From Tubiluchus corallicola (Eukaryota > Priapulida > Priapulimorpha > Priapulimorphida > Tubiluchidae), in assembly GCA_030141605.1 (NCBI GenBank), contig JAQGDQ010000265.1:30001-94000 (forward strand): a stretch of 64,000 nt of DNA. Reading direction: 5' to 3'. The notes under the pieces were generated by a model that was not told the DNA's origin, did not search any database, and was given only the letters and a program-made list of their open reading frames with translations. Position numbers and translations under genes: made by a program. Below, one piece after another: positions 1-12,700 of the stretch. Within the stretch, counting starts at the first letter, position 1. Every line of letters starts with the position of its first letter.

Positions 1-1258
1 ATCACGTTGTTTGTCAGTTCGTAAACAAAGTCACAAATATTTTTCAAATGGATAAATCTTTTGATAGATACAGACACGATATAAACAAAGCATAAAGAAA
101 ATTTCACGTTAAATTCGCGTTAGTTATAAATAATCAACTTTATGCCTGTTTATAATCCCAATTTAGATAGCATTTAATGGCTTGTAAAGAAGTACCAGAG
201 GATACTGCTGGCCTTTGTACTAATTTTCTAGCTACGGTGATGTTTATTTCTATTTCTTTTTTACTAAAACAACAAGAAAAAAGCTACAGGTTACACTGTT
301 AATGTACCCGTCAATTTAATATTTCCATAAAATAATCCATGCTATCCTTCAAATGCGTGCATTATAAGCCTTCGCGTAATCTGAGTTTTATTAAGCAAGA
401 AAAATTCTTTTTCCGTCATCCAAGCATGTTCCGTCCCATTCTCAGTAGCAAGTTAATTTAGAATGTTATATTTCTTACCATTTTTTGATTAGATTCCATC
501 GGCAGAGTAGACGTGATTACGAAACACCACGTGACCATGATAAACGCGGGAAGCTGATAAAAGCTGATTCGTTTTGCCGGCTTCGCGCCCATTGCTAATC
601 AGTTTAGCTGCAACAATTTGCCGGTAATTTGACAGCCAAAATAACGGCTCGTGTAAGCAGTATATTTCTGGTTTATATCAAATTTGAAAAGTCACACTCT
701 TACATCAACAGGCTTTATATAATTCAGGCTGTGAAGTTTGTCCCATGTTATCATTCATGTTTCTATCATTTATAGTTGCGCAAAATTTCAGTAGTTATCA
801 ACAATTTTTAATTAATTATTTTGATTATGCGTATGCTTGATCGATCATACTTTGCAACATTGTCAATTCAAGTAACAACATTGCATAGCACGTGATTGTA
901 ATACTACTCCACCGTCTCCGATTATGTCTCTTCCGGCATCACTACAGAAACTTAATTCATTGCAGAAACGTCATTCAGCCCTTTTTCCCATTCACATGAG
1001 TCTTCACTTGCACACTTCGCAGGGTTTACGATTAGTACATTGATAAGAACGGCTCAACGATTTGAAGACTAAGTTTATTCACCATGATGCACCAGTTTAT
1101 ACATGGCGTGAATTTACGGCATCGGCATTGTCTTATACGGCACACTGTACTTGTGTTTACAATAACGTAATAACACGTACCAAAAGCACAAATTCAATCT
1201 ATGCCTTTATAAAAACTGCCTACATTCATGACTTGATTCTAACTTTTTCTAATTCATA
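1..1258. other. No gene recognised (window start)
   Basis: AT-rich sequence with no long open frame resembling a known protein and no clear repeat. It could be intergenic DNA or an intron or UTR of a gene to the left of the window. Confidence 0.5.
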
Positions 1259-2240
1259 GTGCCATTCTTGGCACGCAGTATGAACACACAGCAAAGTTTG
1301 CAACTCACTACACGGCACAGCATCTACTACCTGTTCTGTAAAGAAGCCGGCTTTGTGCGAAGCCACGCAGCAAGCCACGTGAAGCATTCAAGTGTTGCCA
1401 GGATTTCAACTCCACTGAGCCGCTCATATCGATCCTTTTCGAATATCAGGAAGCTGACGATCTTACCTTGTAGAGGTTCTGTGTCATTAGCTGCTGTGCA
1501 CGTTGCACAACTTGAGAGATATTATACGCACACAGATCCCACGGGGTGGCTGTTATTGTCCTGGAAACAACCTGGCAAGTACTCTCATGAGACGAGGCTT
1601 CGCGTATCATTAGGTTCATATGATGCAATCAACCTGCCGAACAGTAATGAAATAAGTCTAATGAATTATAGTCATCTGTGTTGCACATGTCAATTGTTCC
1701 TTATAATACATTACTGGTGTGGATAGTTTTCGTTAACAAGAGCACGTGTTTATACTTATTAATTATTAATACGTGTTTTATTAAGTGTTTGTTTATTAAT
1801 GCGTGTTTTATTTTTTATTTCCGATTTAATGAACTTCACTACAATGGACAGCTAAATACTTCTTTAGAATTTTTATTTGGTTGCGTAACACGAGCACATA
1901 GTAATCAAAAATCATAATCAAGTTGCATTATGAAAGCGAGCACTTTCATAGGGAGGGTGCTTTTGGTAGCCTACACCCAACAGTTGATAGGTTACAAAAA
2001 GCGTAACAGTTCTTCCAATATTCCTGAAAGACTAGCTTTTGTTAGGGACTTCGCGGTTATGTGCGTAAATTCTCCAAGCCTTGGATTTGGTCCATATTTT
2101 GGCTTAATTATTTTCTTCTTAAATATTGTAATTCTTGGGATTATTTAGGTTGTGTAGGCCCTCTATTTACTACGGATCTGCGTGATGATGAGTCCATGAA
2201 AGCGCAGTTAGAAGAACTTTACGTAAGGGCAAGTACCTCA
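1259..2240 (+). other. Unrecognised open frames, possible exons or transposon relic
   Basis: This stretch looks less AT-rich than its surroundings and holds several overlapping open frames on the plus strand: 155 codons at 1259-1726, 72 codons at 1930-2148, and an exon-like block at about 2149-2220. That block starts after an AG (…ttatttag) and ends at a GTAAG donor, and encodes an acidic segment containing DLRDDESMKAQLEELY. I recognise no domain. It could be exons of an unknown gene or a decayed mobile element. Random open frames cannot be excluded. Confidence 0.2.
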
Positions 2241-2621
2241 TTAGTTAAGTTTTCTATATGTTGTGTAAATAAGATAATAACTTTGTTCACATCGCATTAG
2301 CTTCAATTTATTACATGTGCCTTGTGACGTAACTTCTTCCCGTGCAACTATACTGTGTTAAAGGTGGCTCCAATAACGCGTTTCGTAGGCTCTTCAACTT
2401 TTTGGGAATATGTACTACAAATGAAAAATTTGTCAGCTTTAATATTTCTAACCATGATGTCATTACAAGAAAGATAACTGTAGCGGGCTGACAGAGCTTT
2501 CTAATGATGTAATTGGTAAACTGTATTTTTACTGTTCATTTCATGAAACAAATATATGGACCTATTGGTACAGATATATATATATGTGCTGTGTTCCTCT
2601 ATGTATTGTATATTTTACTGA

Positions 2622-2628
<7 letters not shown>

Positions 2629-2661
<33 letters not shown>
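2629..2661. repeat. (ATGT)n microsatellite
   Basis: About eight uninterrupted ATGT units, preceded by short TA runs from about 2572. No function is inferred. Confidence 0.9.
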
Positions 2662-2664
<3 letters not shown>

Positions 2665-4048
2665 GTTTTAAGTAGTTTCCATTGTAATTTTTATATTATT
2701 CTGTATAACTGAGTGTATAAATTCTTTATAATGTTATGTACTTTTAAAGGTATGAATTTTAAATAAATAATAAAACGCCACAGAAGCTTATACAGGCATA
2801 AAATATGGCACTGACAAAAATATACTGGGTTATGGTATTTTCTTTCGGTTTTCTGGGATGTTGGGGTTGTAAGCCACATGAATGAGTTGCCATTCCCCTA
2901 TTCGCGTCTACTAAGTCGCAGCCACGATCACGTCTATAGAAATCCCTGAGTACGCCTACGCCTTATAACTTAACACATCTCAACAGCCCAAGGCAGCTGG
3001 CACGAAGAATAACAAAGTGCTTCAAAGTCTCACAGCTATACAACCTTACAAGTGTCACTTAAACAAACAGAGAAAGGTAAAAGCTAAGAACACGATCAAT
3101 TTGCCTTTAGTTTAGAAGCATATCATAGCCATAGAATATAGAGTGTACCGTGCTCGTAAGGCATTGGCAAGCAAATTTCTATTGACACAGTGATGTATAT
3201 GTCTGCATTATGAAAAAGTAACGGATGTCTTTACTATTTTTCTTGCTTTTATACCTCACCTAATGCTCACACGTACGGCAACATCGGTACTTCATTGACA
3301 ATTTATTACTTAAAAGCGATGACAACTGTTTTACAAAAATAGCAAAATAATGAAAAGATACTGCTGTTGTGCATTACAAGAATAATACAGCACTTCACTT
3401 ACCACTGTTAAATACAAGTAATTGCTACTGTCCCGTAGTTGATTGAAATTTCCATTTCAAATTTGCAATTTGATGCAGCTTTCGCCGTCTCCAAATCTTA
3501 TATTTTAGTAACTAGTTCGCATTCACATTAAAAATATTAAAAGGCTGTACTGTTGCCATTTACTAAAATAAAAATTAGAAAAGTCTTACTGTGCCGTTCA
3601 TGTTTTGCATGTATGTGAACGAAACTCTACTTGATTTCAATGAGACTATCAATCATGCAGCTGCAGCAAACAAACGTGCTCGCATAGAACTTATTCGTGC
3701 AGCTAATTAATAGAACTTAAATTATGCACAACTTAGCGCCACCTTGGAGCCTTTCACTTACGTTCAGACAACGAGTTCCGCTATTTTAATTTTACAAAAC
3801 CCATTTACTTTATATTACTGTAACCTTCAGCATAAATTTCATGTAAACCTTATCAACACAAAATGAAAAGGTAAAATAACTAAAGCAAATATAATGAAAT
3901 AAAAAAAGAACAACGAAAGACCAAAGGGCGCCAGTCAGTTGCCCTTTTTATGGTGATGCATTTACACAACAAAACGAAACGTAAATTATTTTCATTATTA
4001 CAAGACACTAATAGTTAGGTATTATAAGATTCCAATTCCTACTCAGCT

Positions 4049-4620
4049 CCAGGGGCTGATTAACCATTAGGGTAATAAGGCTATAGCCTTTTGCCCTAAA
4101 TCTTGATAGGCCCTTGGTGTACGGAGACGGATGGTCAGTTAAAGCAAGATAATGTTATTTATAAAAAACAGGATAGCAAATTTATTAAAACTGAACTTGG
4201 TAAAGACAAGTACATGTGTATATTAAATTCAGCAGTTCAACACATTGAATAGAACGAGCGTCCAAAAAATGTTCCCCAAATTCACTTGCAATCCTTCATC
4301 CTGGTAGAGGCATTTGTAAAAGAGACCTGTTTCCCGGTTCTCCCTCTTTTTCCCTAGGATGCCGCTAGGACATTTTTCCTACATGATGTTCCTCGAATGA
4401 GCAAATTATGGCAATTTTCGAAAAAAATTTCGCCTGCCATTGTAATTTGTAAAAAAAACGTTTTATTGGCACGTGGTTGGGGTCTTGGAGAGAAATTTAT
4501 AGCTCTTTTCAAAGGAGAATCCGAGATACATGAACATGTGTGTTTCTTTTACATCGTGAGATTTGAGGCCCTTCATTTGTTGATAGCCTTAGGCCCGCAC
4601 GTGAGACTTAATCCAGCCCC
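4049..4620. mobile_element. Possible non-autonomous hAT-like element
   Basis: The left edge reads ccaggggctgattaac and the right edge reads ttaatccagcccc, so the ends are imperfect inverted repeats around GGGGCTG(G)ATTAA. The 8 bases outside are actcagct (4041-4048) and actcagtt (4621-4628), a 7/8 match that fits an aged hAT 8-bp target duplication. The 95-codon open frame inside (4397-4684) runs past the right edge and looks fortuitous. The call rests on end structure alone. Confidence 0.4.
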
Positions 4621-5941
4621 ACTCAGTTCGTTCATATTTCTGTTTAAAGAATTCAGTAAGCCATGTCTAATTAAACGATATTAGACGAATGACCAACAAG
4701 GAAGCCCCTGCACTGTGACCCGATGAGTCGTCCCAAATTTTATACGGTCACGGCATCATTCTACATCCTACAAACCATAATAAAACACCCAAAAGCCGGG
4801 CCTGCTTAATTTGATGGTTGTGGCTGAACCAGAATCTAGATGATTATCAAGGCTAGTTCTTCAAAACGAGCCTAAACTTGCCACATTCAAATGCATAACA
4901 TAAATGCTTGGCGTTGTTTAACTTTGGGATCAGTGAGCATGCTTCAGCGCCGTATATCATTAACTATAGTCTATTTTAGTCCGTTGAGACAAAATTATTT
5001 ATGAAATTACTGAGCACGTCTAAACCATTTTTATCTGGTTTTTAGCCTTTATTTGCTTAATTATTTAAATGAAATAATTGAAAAAAATAACGCCTTTGGT
5101 GTGCATATATTCAAGTCTGCTCAGCGAATCACTCCGATGACTGGACGAAAATACGACAACAAATAAAAATGACCTAGCTACATTTTGAAAAACTCAATTT
5201 AAATGCGCATGCACCAGTGGGATAAATCAGGCTGCCGGAATTTTAACAGACTAGATGGTTCGTCTACGAAGTGCCTCGCATTTTTATGCACGTGCTTCAT
5301 AATATTTTGAACTTCTCAAAATTTTAGCAAAATTGTAGAACACCAGCTTGTTTTTTTCAAATACCAAGCTTATAAAATAAACCATGACATGCTATTAACA
5401 GAAACACAACACATACTTCAATGGTTTATATCACTATTTTAATACTTTTCTTATGCGCTTTAATTTAGGCTTTTCTTAAACAATTATAGTGATTTCATGC
5501 AATGTCAAGAATCTCCAATACTTATACCAAGTACATTTATTACTTTTTGAAAGTGCTTTTCAAAGGTCATAGATGAAGATCACAAAGAATTTTTTACAGA
5601 CAAGAACACATAGAAGCCAGTGAACATAGCACATTTAATGCTGTAATAAATAGATTCATTAATAGATTATTATTTTGAATATTACAAATGTGTACCTGTT
5701 TGTTTTATGACATGCGTTTATTGTAATTTTGATCACAAATGAACACTACTACTACCATTAAAACGACAGTGGAGCTCCTACTTTATATACCATAAATACA
5801 GGAAACCTACAACTTCAACAACATTACAAATAGGAAAACTGTCCATATTGTTCAAACACGTGTGTCAACTTTTACTAGTAAATTACAGCAGGCATCATAC
5901 AAAAGTGTAGCTGTAATACGAGACTTCAAACATTATGCAAC

Positions 5942-5947
5942 TTTATT
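5942..5947 (-). promoter_or_regulatory. Candidate poly(A) signal of the CREB3-like gene
   Basis: AATAAA on the minus strand, the first I see after the stop codon at 6747. It would give a 3' UTR of about 0.8 kb. Position-based inference only. Confidence 0.35.
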
Positions 5948-6746
5948 TCTAAATAAAATTCTTTAAATCATGAAAAAAATTAGTTGACGCATAAAGCTTA
6001 ATACGAAGTGGTCTTTCAGACATCATCATAACAAAATGCCACCTCAGCAAAATTGACCGTTTCCCTTTAAATTACGGAAACTTCTAAGAAGTGACCACAT
6101 GCACCCCCTTAACCTTATTTACAATATTTACAGAAACCAAATTTAAGTTAGCAAATACTAACACTTCTAGTAAAAAAACTGATCATGAGTTATTCTGTAA
6201 ATTTCACCAATCAAAATTTAATGCTCTTATATAACACGGAGGCAAAAGTAGTAACAGAATAAATGAAAAATAAATTAAATAGCAACACTATCCCCCCAAT
6301 AACGGTTAGTTTAAGAAAAATCTATGACTGAAACAAGTTAACAGCATCGAAAGTAGTACTACAACTCTGCCAAAGTCTTATCACTGTTAATTTGAAATGG
6401 TACAGTTTCTTGTGCTAACTTTCTTAATATATCACACACATATACAAAAGCAATTATTTCAACTGATTAAATTAATTACACCTCACTTTATCCTTTAACA
6501 TAAATATTATACAAGTACAAGATCAAAACTTTGCAAATATTACAGAATATATGAAAAATTATAAGACAAAAATGATGCCTGTTTCCACTCAGAGAAAGTA
6601 AGCGAAAGATAAGCGTCAGCTGAATAACTCAAAAGAAGAATTAGATGGGACTCATGAAAGCATTTAAAAGCCGAAAAATGCTAAAGTTGCACAAAAATAA
6701 AGCTTATGACATCAGGTACTGCAGATAGAAGGGCGATGCACTGTCC

Positions 6747-9700
6747 TTACAAATCATGTTTCAATGCTTCTGGCATTCTCTTGCCCTTGTAAACTGTACG
6801 TGATAGATTCTGCAGCTTTGCAGAATGTAGATCATCCTCCATTAGCTTCTCTGGTGAAGCAGGCGGCGTCGGTTCAAACATGTACCCAACTGCCTTGCTG
6901 TACGAGTGTTCGGTGAGAATCTTTTCAGTCGGAGTGATGCGTGCCACGTTGTCATCATCATCTACCATCTCCACATCGATGATCTCATCCTTTACATTTT
7001 TGCTGAATAGAGGAGCTGTCTCCATGAAGTGCAGGTCGCCATCGTCGGCAACGTACGGATCGGAAAACTGAGGACTATTATTAGCCTGAAGCAAACTTCT
7101 GGAGCGCCCTGCAAAACAGATACAAAATTGCAGATGATAGCGTAAAAGCTTTATACTAGAAGACACAAAAGACAACCAAATGAACAATAGTAAACATCAA
7201 ATAAAAATACATAAGAAAGCTAAACAAAATTGGCCTATGCTGTGAGCTTTCTTGAGCAAAGTACCTATGTACTTTCACTAATATCTTAACTCATGGTAGC
7301 TAATCAAGTTTCTATAGCTCGACTTTTAACTTCAATATGAAAGCCAGCAAATTTCACTTAGCAGTGTGCAGAAACTGATTGTAAAACACATACACATTTT
7401 AGAACATTTATAAAAAAGTACAGTAAGATATTATCAAGGCAGGAAGAAGGTAACGACCTACGAATAAGACATCTTTTTAAAAGCACCTCTTTGCTTACTA
7501 AAACAATTATGAAACCACTTTTAATCAAAACTCTTTATTACAACATTACACTTTTATCATAATTTAATAATTAATTTATTGAATATTTAATGCATTTAAG
7601 ACATACTCTCAACAGTGCTTGAAATTTCACTGAATGCACTTTTTCAATGTGAGTTTCATCTAAAGATAATTATTCAGCAATCTTTTTAAACTATGCTTTT
7701 CAGGTAAGATCTGTCCAATGTTCATCCAGCACAATCCCAATCACTTTGTATTTTCCAACTGGACAGCTTAATTTGTTTTTAAGTATTGGAACTTTATTAG
7801 AATAGGAATAATCTAAGTAAAAGTACTAACCTGACATGGTAAATGTTTCATCATCTACGTTTGCTTTCTTTAAACTTGTCTTGCTGTTAAATGGACTATA
7901 ATTTGGAATCAGCAGCAAAGCGAATGAAATTGCTAACACCTACAAAAGGTAACGAAATTCCAACTAAATAAAATTATTTGCAAAACTTATAAATTATACA
8001 AGTATTTACAGTATACCCCACATATTAACATATTACTACATGTTACTTATACTTATTTCTTACTTAAAATACTATTAATCTTACTAATAACGTGGAAAAC
8101 TGTAATTTTGGATATAAAATACACTCACTTAGGAACATAAATTACTTATATTCTACAAGTAGCAGTTAACTACACAGAGTGCCCAGATTTTTTTCAAGTT
8201 CACATTTATGATACTGTGCCAGGTAAACTACAATGTGTAAGATTCAGGCAGAACAAAATAGCTGTAATCTGACAGTCACTACTTTGGTCTCCAAGTTCAC
8301 TGGAAAACGAAAATTTATATATGCAATGTATGCAAAACAGAACCAATACCTTATCTTTGAGGTACGTGTGCTGTCCAAAACAAGCCGTATTACAAATTCC
8401 AAGACAAGAAATGCGGAAAATGTGTTAAAAAATTCTGAAATGTGCATAATGCAAAACATATTGTTGTTAAAACCTACCATGATACATGTACTACTTTGTG
8501 CAGACTTATTTGTAGTTTTTGTGACAAGAGCTTGCAATTTACGCAGCTGTGACACTAGAGAAAGGTTCTGCTTGGTCAGGTTTTCCACTTTTTTCTGAAG
8601 TGCAATGTTTTGATCTGTACATTGTTTTACTCTGAAATGTAAAACAACGATAATCTCAGATGAAGTCAGTAAAATAACAAGTGAACTAAGCTAAGCTAAA
8701 AATTAAGTTAAATTACAAGAAACTTAGAAAAATAGTAAAATGTCAGTAAGTTGACACTACATACTAAAGGTTAGTAAGTTGACCTACATTGATAAAATGC
8801 AAACAAACTAAGGTCCTCATGATTAATGTAACAGCTGGCAAAAGTCTCACGACCTCTATTACCATAGCAAAGTTTACAGATACGTACGGATCACTGGCGT
8901 ACATTTGATTGTGATATGATTAATTTTGTTGTTGATAAGTAAACTATCATTAATTAACGAGCAAGAAAAGAGTTCTTTAACATAAAGTTTCAGAAAAATT
9001 GGCTTACACATTTGTATTACTTAGTAGCAGTCTTAATAGCAAATGGTAATGGTATGCACAGTGTGTCCCATACTTTTATGAGTAACTTTTATTGATTTTT
9101 TTATATTCGTTGGCCCTTTAGTTATTCAGTATTGGTTCATTGATACATATTCTTGTAGAAAATAGTGATAGCTCCCCAGTCCGTGATTAGCGCTGCAAAA
9201 ATGGGGTCTACTTTGAAACGTCAAAAGTGGGCCCGTTTTCGAAGCGCTAATCACGGACTGGGGAGCTATCACTATTTTCTACAAGAATATGCATCAATGA
9301 ACCAATACTGAATAACAGACACACCTTAAAAAAATTTGTGCTTTAACTGAGGGAATAATGCTGAGTCTTGAAAAATGTGAACAACTATTGTTTAGTGTGC
9401 TTGCACTTTGTAAAGAAGCCTGCAAACTGCAAAACATGCCATATATATGCATATAAAGTTCTAATTTCATAAAATGTAAACACTAGTCCACTACGATAAT
9501 TTATTTCCAGGGTTTTTTCCAGTAGAGACAACCTTCTGCTGTGTCTGATGACATGTTGTTGTGTTAAGCTCATTTGAATTTACTTTAAAAATATTTTATA
9601 GAAGATGGTTAGTATAAAACAGAAATGGGCGAGGGGGAAGGAGAGGGGTCATTTTTAGTGCTTTATTATGTCAGACTTTTAGTCGGCAGATACCCGACAA

Positions 9701-12700
9701 ATATTGTTTAAATAACTAAAGATGTGTACAGTAACAGACCGCTACACACAGTGTACAACAAATTAAGGCCGATTATACATTAACATTATACATGTATGGG
9801 TGCGAGGCATCATACATTGTTAGTCTCTGACAGTTCCGTAGGAAGATTTAAAATGCAAATAAATGGAAATTCCTCATAACGCAGCATCATATTTGCAAAA
9901 AATCGCCAATTGTCAATTTTTTAAAATTTACTTTAACACACTTTTCTTGTCCTTTAAGTTTAGTTAACTTTAATAAATTACCATACGAAAACCATAATGC
10001 ATGTGTTTGGTTAAACAAAAGGCAAGATGGGGCAAGTTACCATTGAGGCATAATGATCTGAATATTTCCTATAATCAACTGAAACTTTTTTAAGGTTTAA
10101 CTATACACATAATATTGGGTTTGAAAGCACTTTATACGAATAAAACATTTTGATAAATGTTAACCTAACGTATCTAACAACTATTTCTCAATTTCAAATT
10201 ATTAACATCATTTTATTTCAAATATATTTTACATAAGTAATTCATCAAAAAGTGTTATCAGTCAAGATTATTTACAAGATTAGTAATAAAACAACATAAT
10301 GATAAGTAAAAAAGATTAATGGGTATAGTATTTCTGATAAAATCTATAAGCAGTATATTTTTGCAAACTAACATGTAACAATATAATCTAGAATTGATTG
10401 CAGCTGTGCTGTGTTAAAAAAACTAAAATCGTTACATCCTAAGCATTCGATGCAGTCTCTAGCCATGTTAGCAATTACCTGTTGGTTTCCTATCAAGGCC
10501 TTTTTCTTCACTGATCTTGCCAAAATATTATATCCATTTTCAAACTGATAATTACTGCAGTTCAATGTGCAACATATATGTCGTAAATTAAAAGCTATTG
10601 CTGATTTAACAATAAACAAAGGTTGGTGTGCCATAAACTTAATAATAGTGTTACTACTTTGTTTACAATTAACGCAGTATTTATTAAAATGCTTGACAAA
10701 CTGTTGACTTGAAAATACAATATTTACAATATAAAGTAATATATAAATAAATTCGAAACACCCTATCATCTAGTAAGACTACAATCAACTTAATTTGCAG
10801 TTTCAAAATTATGAGGTGCTTTTTAAAATAAATGAATACTTTGCCATTACCTTTCTTCAAGGCTATCCAAGTACACCTTTTTTCGTTTTCTCGAGTCTTG
10901 TGCAGACTTCTTATTCCTAATTTTGCGCCTGACTCTTTTTAAGATACGTTCCTCTGCCTAAAGATAAACATTTGGTTAGCTTTAGTAGACAAACTTTAAA
11001 ACTTTAAAAGGGAAGAAAATGCAATTTTACAGAATGTCCCAAAAAACTTTCCATAAGAAGAAAATCCTTAGTAATATAAAATGTTTATGCTAACTGGTAA
11101 AACGTCACTGACTCGCCTTCCCAGTGTGCACCACTGATTCACCAAAAATACATTATTAATTTTACTGACAACATAAAGTAACATATACTTTTGCTTAGTT
11201 AATGAATGAGTGTGCTATGAATGCTCTGAATAATTTTTTAAGCATTACGAAACGCTATCATAACTCGGTTCCAAATGACGTGTCGTCAAAATGGCTGCGC
11301 CTAACGGCCATCGCAAGAGTTTAAATTTACAAGTTTCATAGAGTGTTACTGCTAAATACATGCCATGTGGTCAATAAGACAATAACTAGGCGGCACAAAA
11401 TTTCAAAGTTTTTACTTTTAATACCTTTATTTAAAATGTTATTCAAAATTCATAATATATGTATTACCTTTGTTAAAGCCATATTTTCAGGTAATGTGGC
11501 TCCCTCTAAAGCTAGTAATTTCTTTTCTTCCGCTGTTAATTTAACTCCTTCACACTAGAAAATGCACATGCATAAATGAAACAATCACAATTATGCACTA
11601 TTGATGTATATCAATTACTTTAGCAAAAACGAATTAACAAAAGAAGGCGTACTTTTTGTACTATCAGGATTTAAGATTAATCTTACAGACACCGATGTAC
11701 TTTGCTTGGGACATGCTAGCCCTACATGTGAAGTAGTAGAACAAACTTACTTTGTAACTGCGTCGAGCAGACTGAGCAGGAGGGGTAACCAATATAGATG
11801 TATCTGCACTAGATAAGGGTAATGACTGAATTTCCAGCTCTTGATTTAGTTGTTGTTCACTGCATATTTCTTCTGCAATGTAAAATGTAATCATAAATCA
11901 TGGCAGCCTGTCACTTATATATAGCTCCTTAAATTTTCTTGCAAAAACATGCAAAATTTGACAAAATGCTTTAACGAAACTACTATTTTACAGATGTATG
12001 TACCTTGTTCATCATTTAATACTTCATTTAAGACATCCCAATTCTAAAAAAAGGCTACCTTGAGACGGGCTTAGCATTAACAGGACAATCCCCCTACCCC
12101 TTAAAAAGACTTTCTAGCATGTAAAAATATTTTTTATTTTTATCCCTTGATGTACGAAGAAAGTTCAAATACAGAAAGTTTACAAAGACCATACCCCAAT
12201 GCATATCATATTTTAGGTAGTATTGCCAAAGGTCACTGAACTGCAGAACATTTGTGTCTCCTATCGATTCAAGAACCAACCATGTCAGCCCTAACCTCAA
12301 CTGCTAATCTACGGTAAATGAAAAGTTTGCAAAATTTATAGCACTAATTTTCACAAACCAGAATTTTTTAAGCAAAATTCTATTATTGCTCTGTTTTTAG
12401 CTGTTTCAGCTGGTTAACTCACCACTTAAAATTTCATCGGAGGTAGCATCAATGTCAGACATGTCAACCAACGTGTGAGAAATGTCATCTGTGATGCTGC
12501 TGGCCATGTCTTCAACAGGAATGTCATCCAGGAAACAGGGATTCAGGACATCCAAATCAAGTGCATCTAATTGCATTCCTGACAATGGATTCATTGCATC
12601 TCCAGAATGATCGCTTTCTGAATTTGACCTGAAAAGCATAATACATGTATATGTACTAGGTCTGTCATTACGCTACAATCAGTAAAACAGAAGAAGTGTA

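Larger units (their letters stand above)
2241..5941. other. Gene-free AT-rich region
   Basis: No open frame with recognisable protein similarity on either strand. It contains the microsatellite at 2629-2661 and a possible hAT-type MITE at 4049-4620. Otherwise nothing beyond AT-rich spacer was seen. Confidence 0.5.

Noticed and set aside
8233-8598. 121-codon plus-strand open frame
   Set aside because: It is the antisense shadow of the leucine-zipper exon (8478-8631) of the minus-strand CREB3-like gene.
10368-10769. 133-codon minus-strand open frame inside the CREB3-like intron
   Set aside because: Cysteine-containing but AT-driven, with no known domain. It lies in the intron between exons 6 and 7 and would not join either exon in phase. 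Treated as chance.
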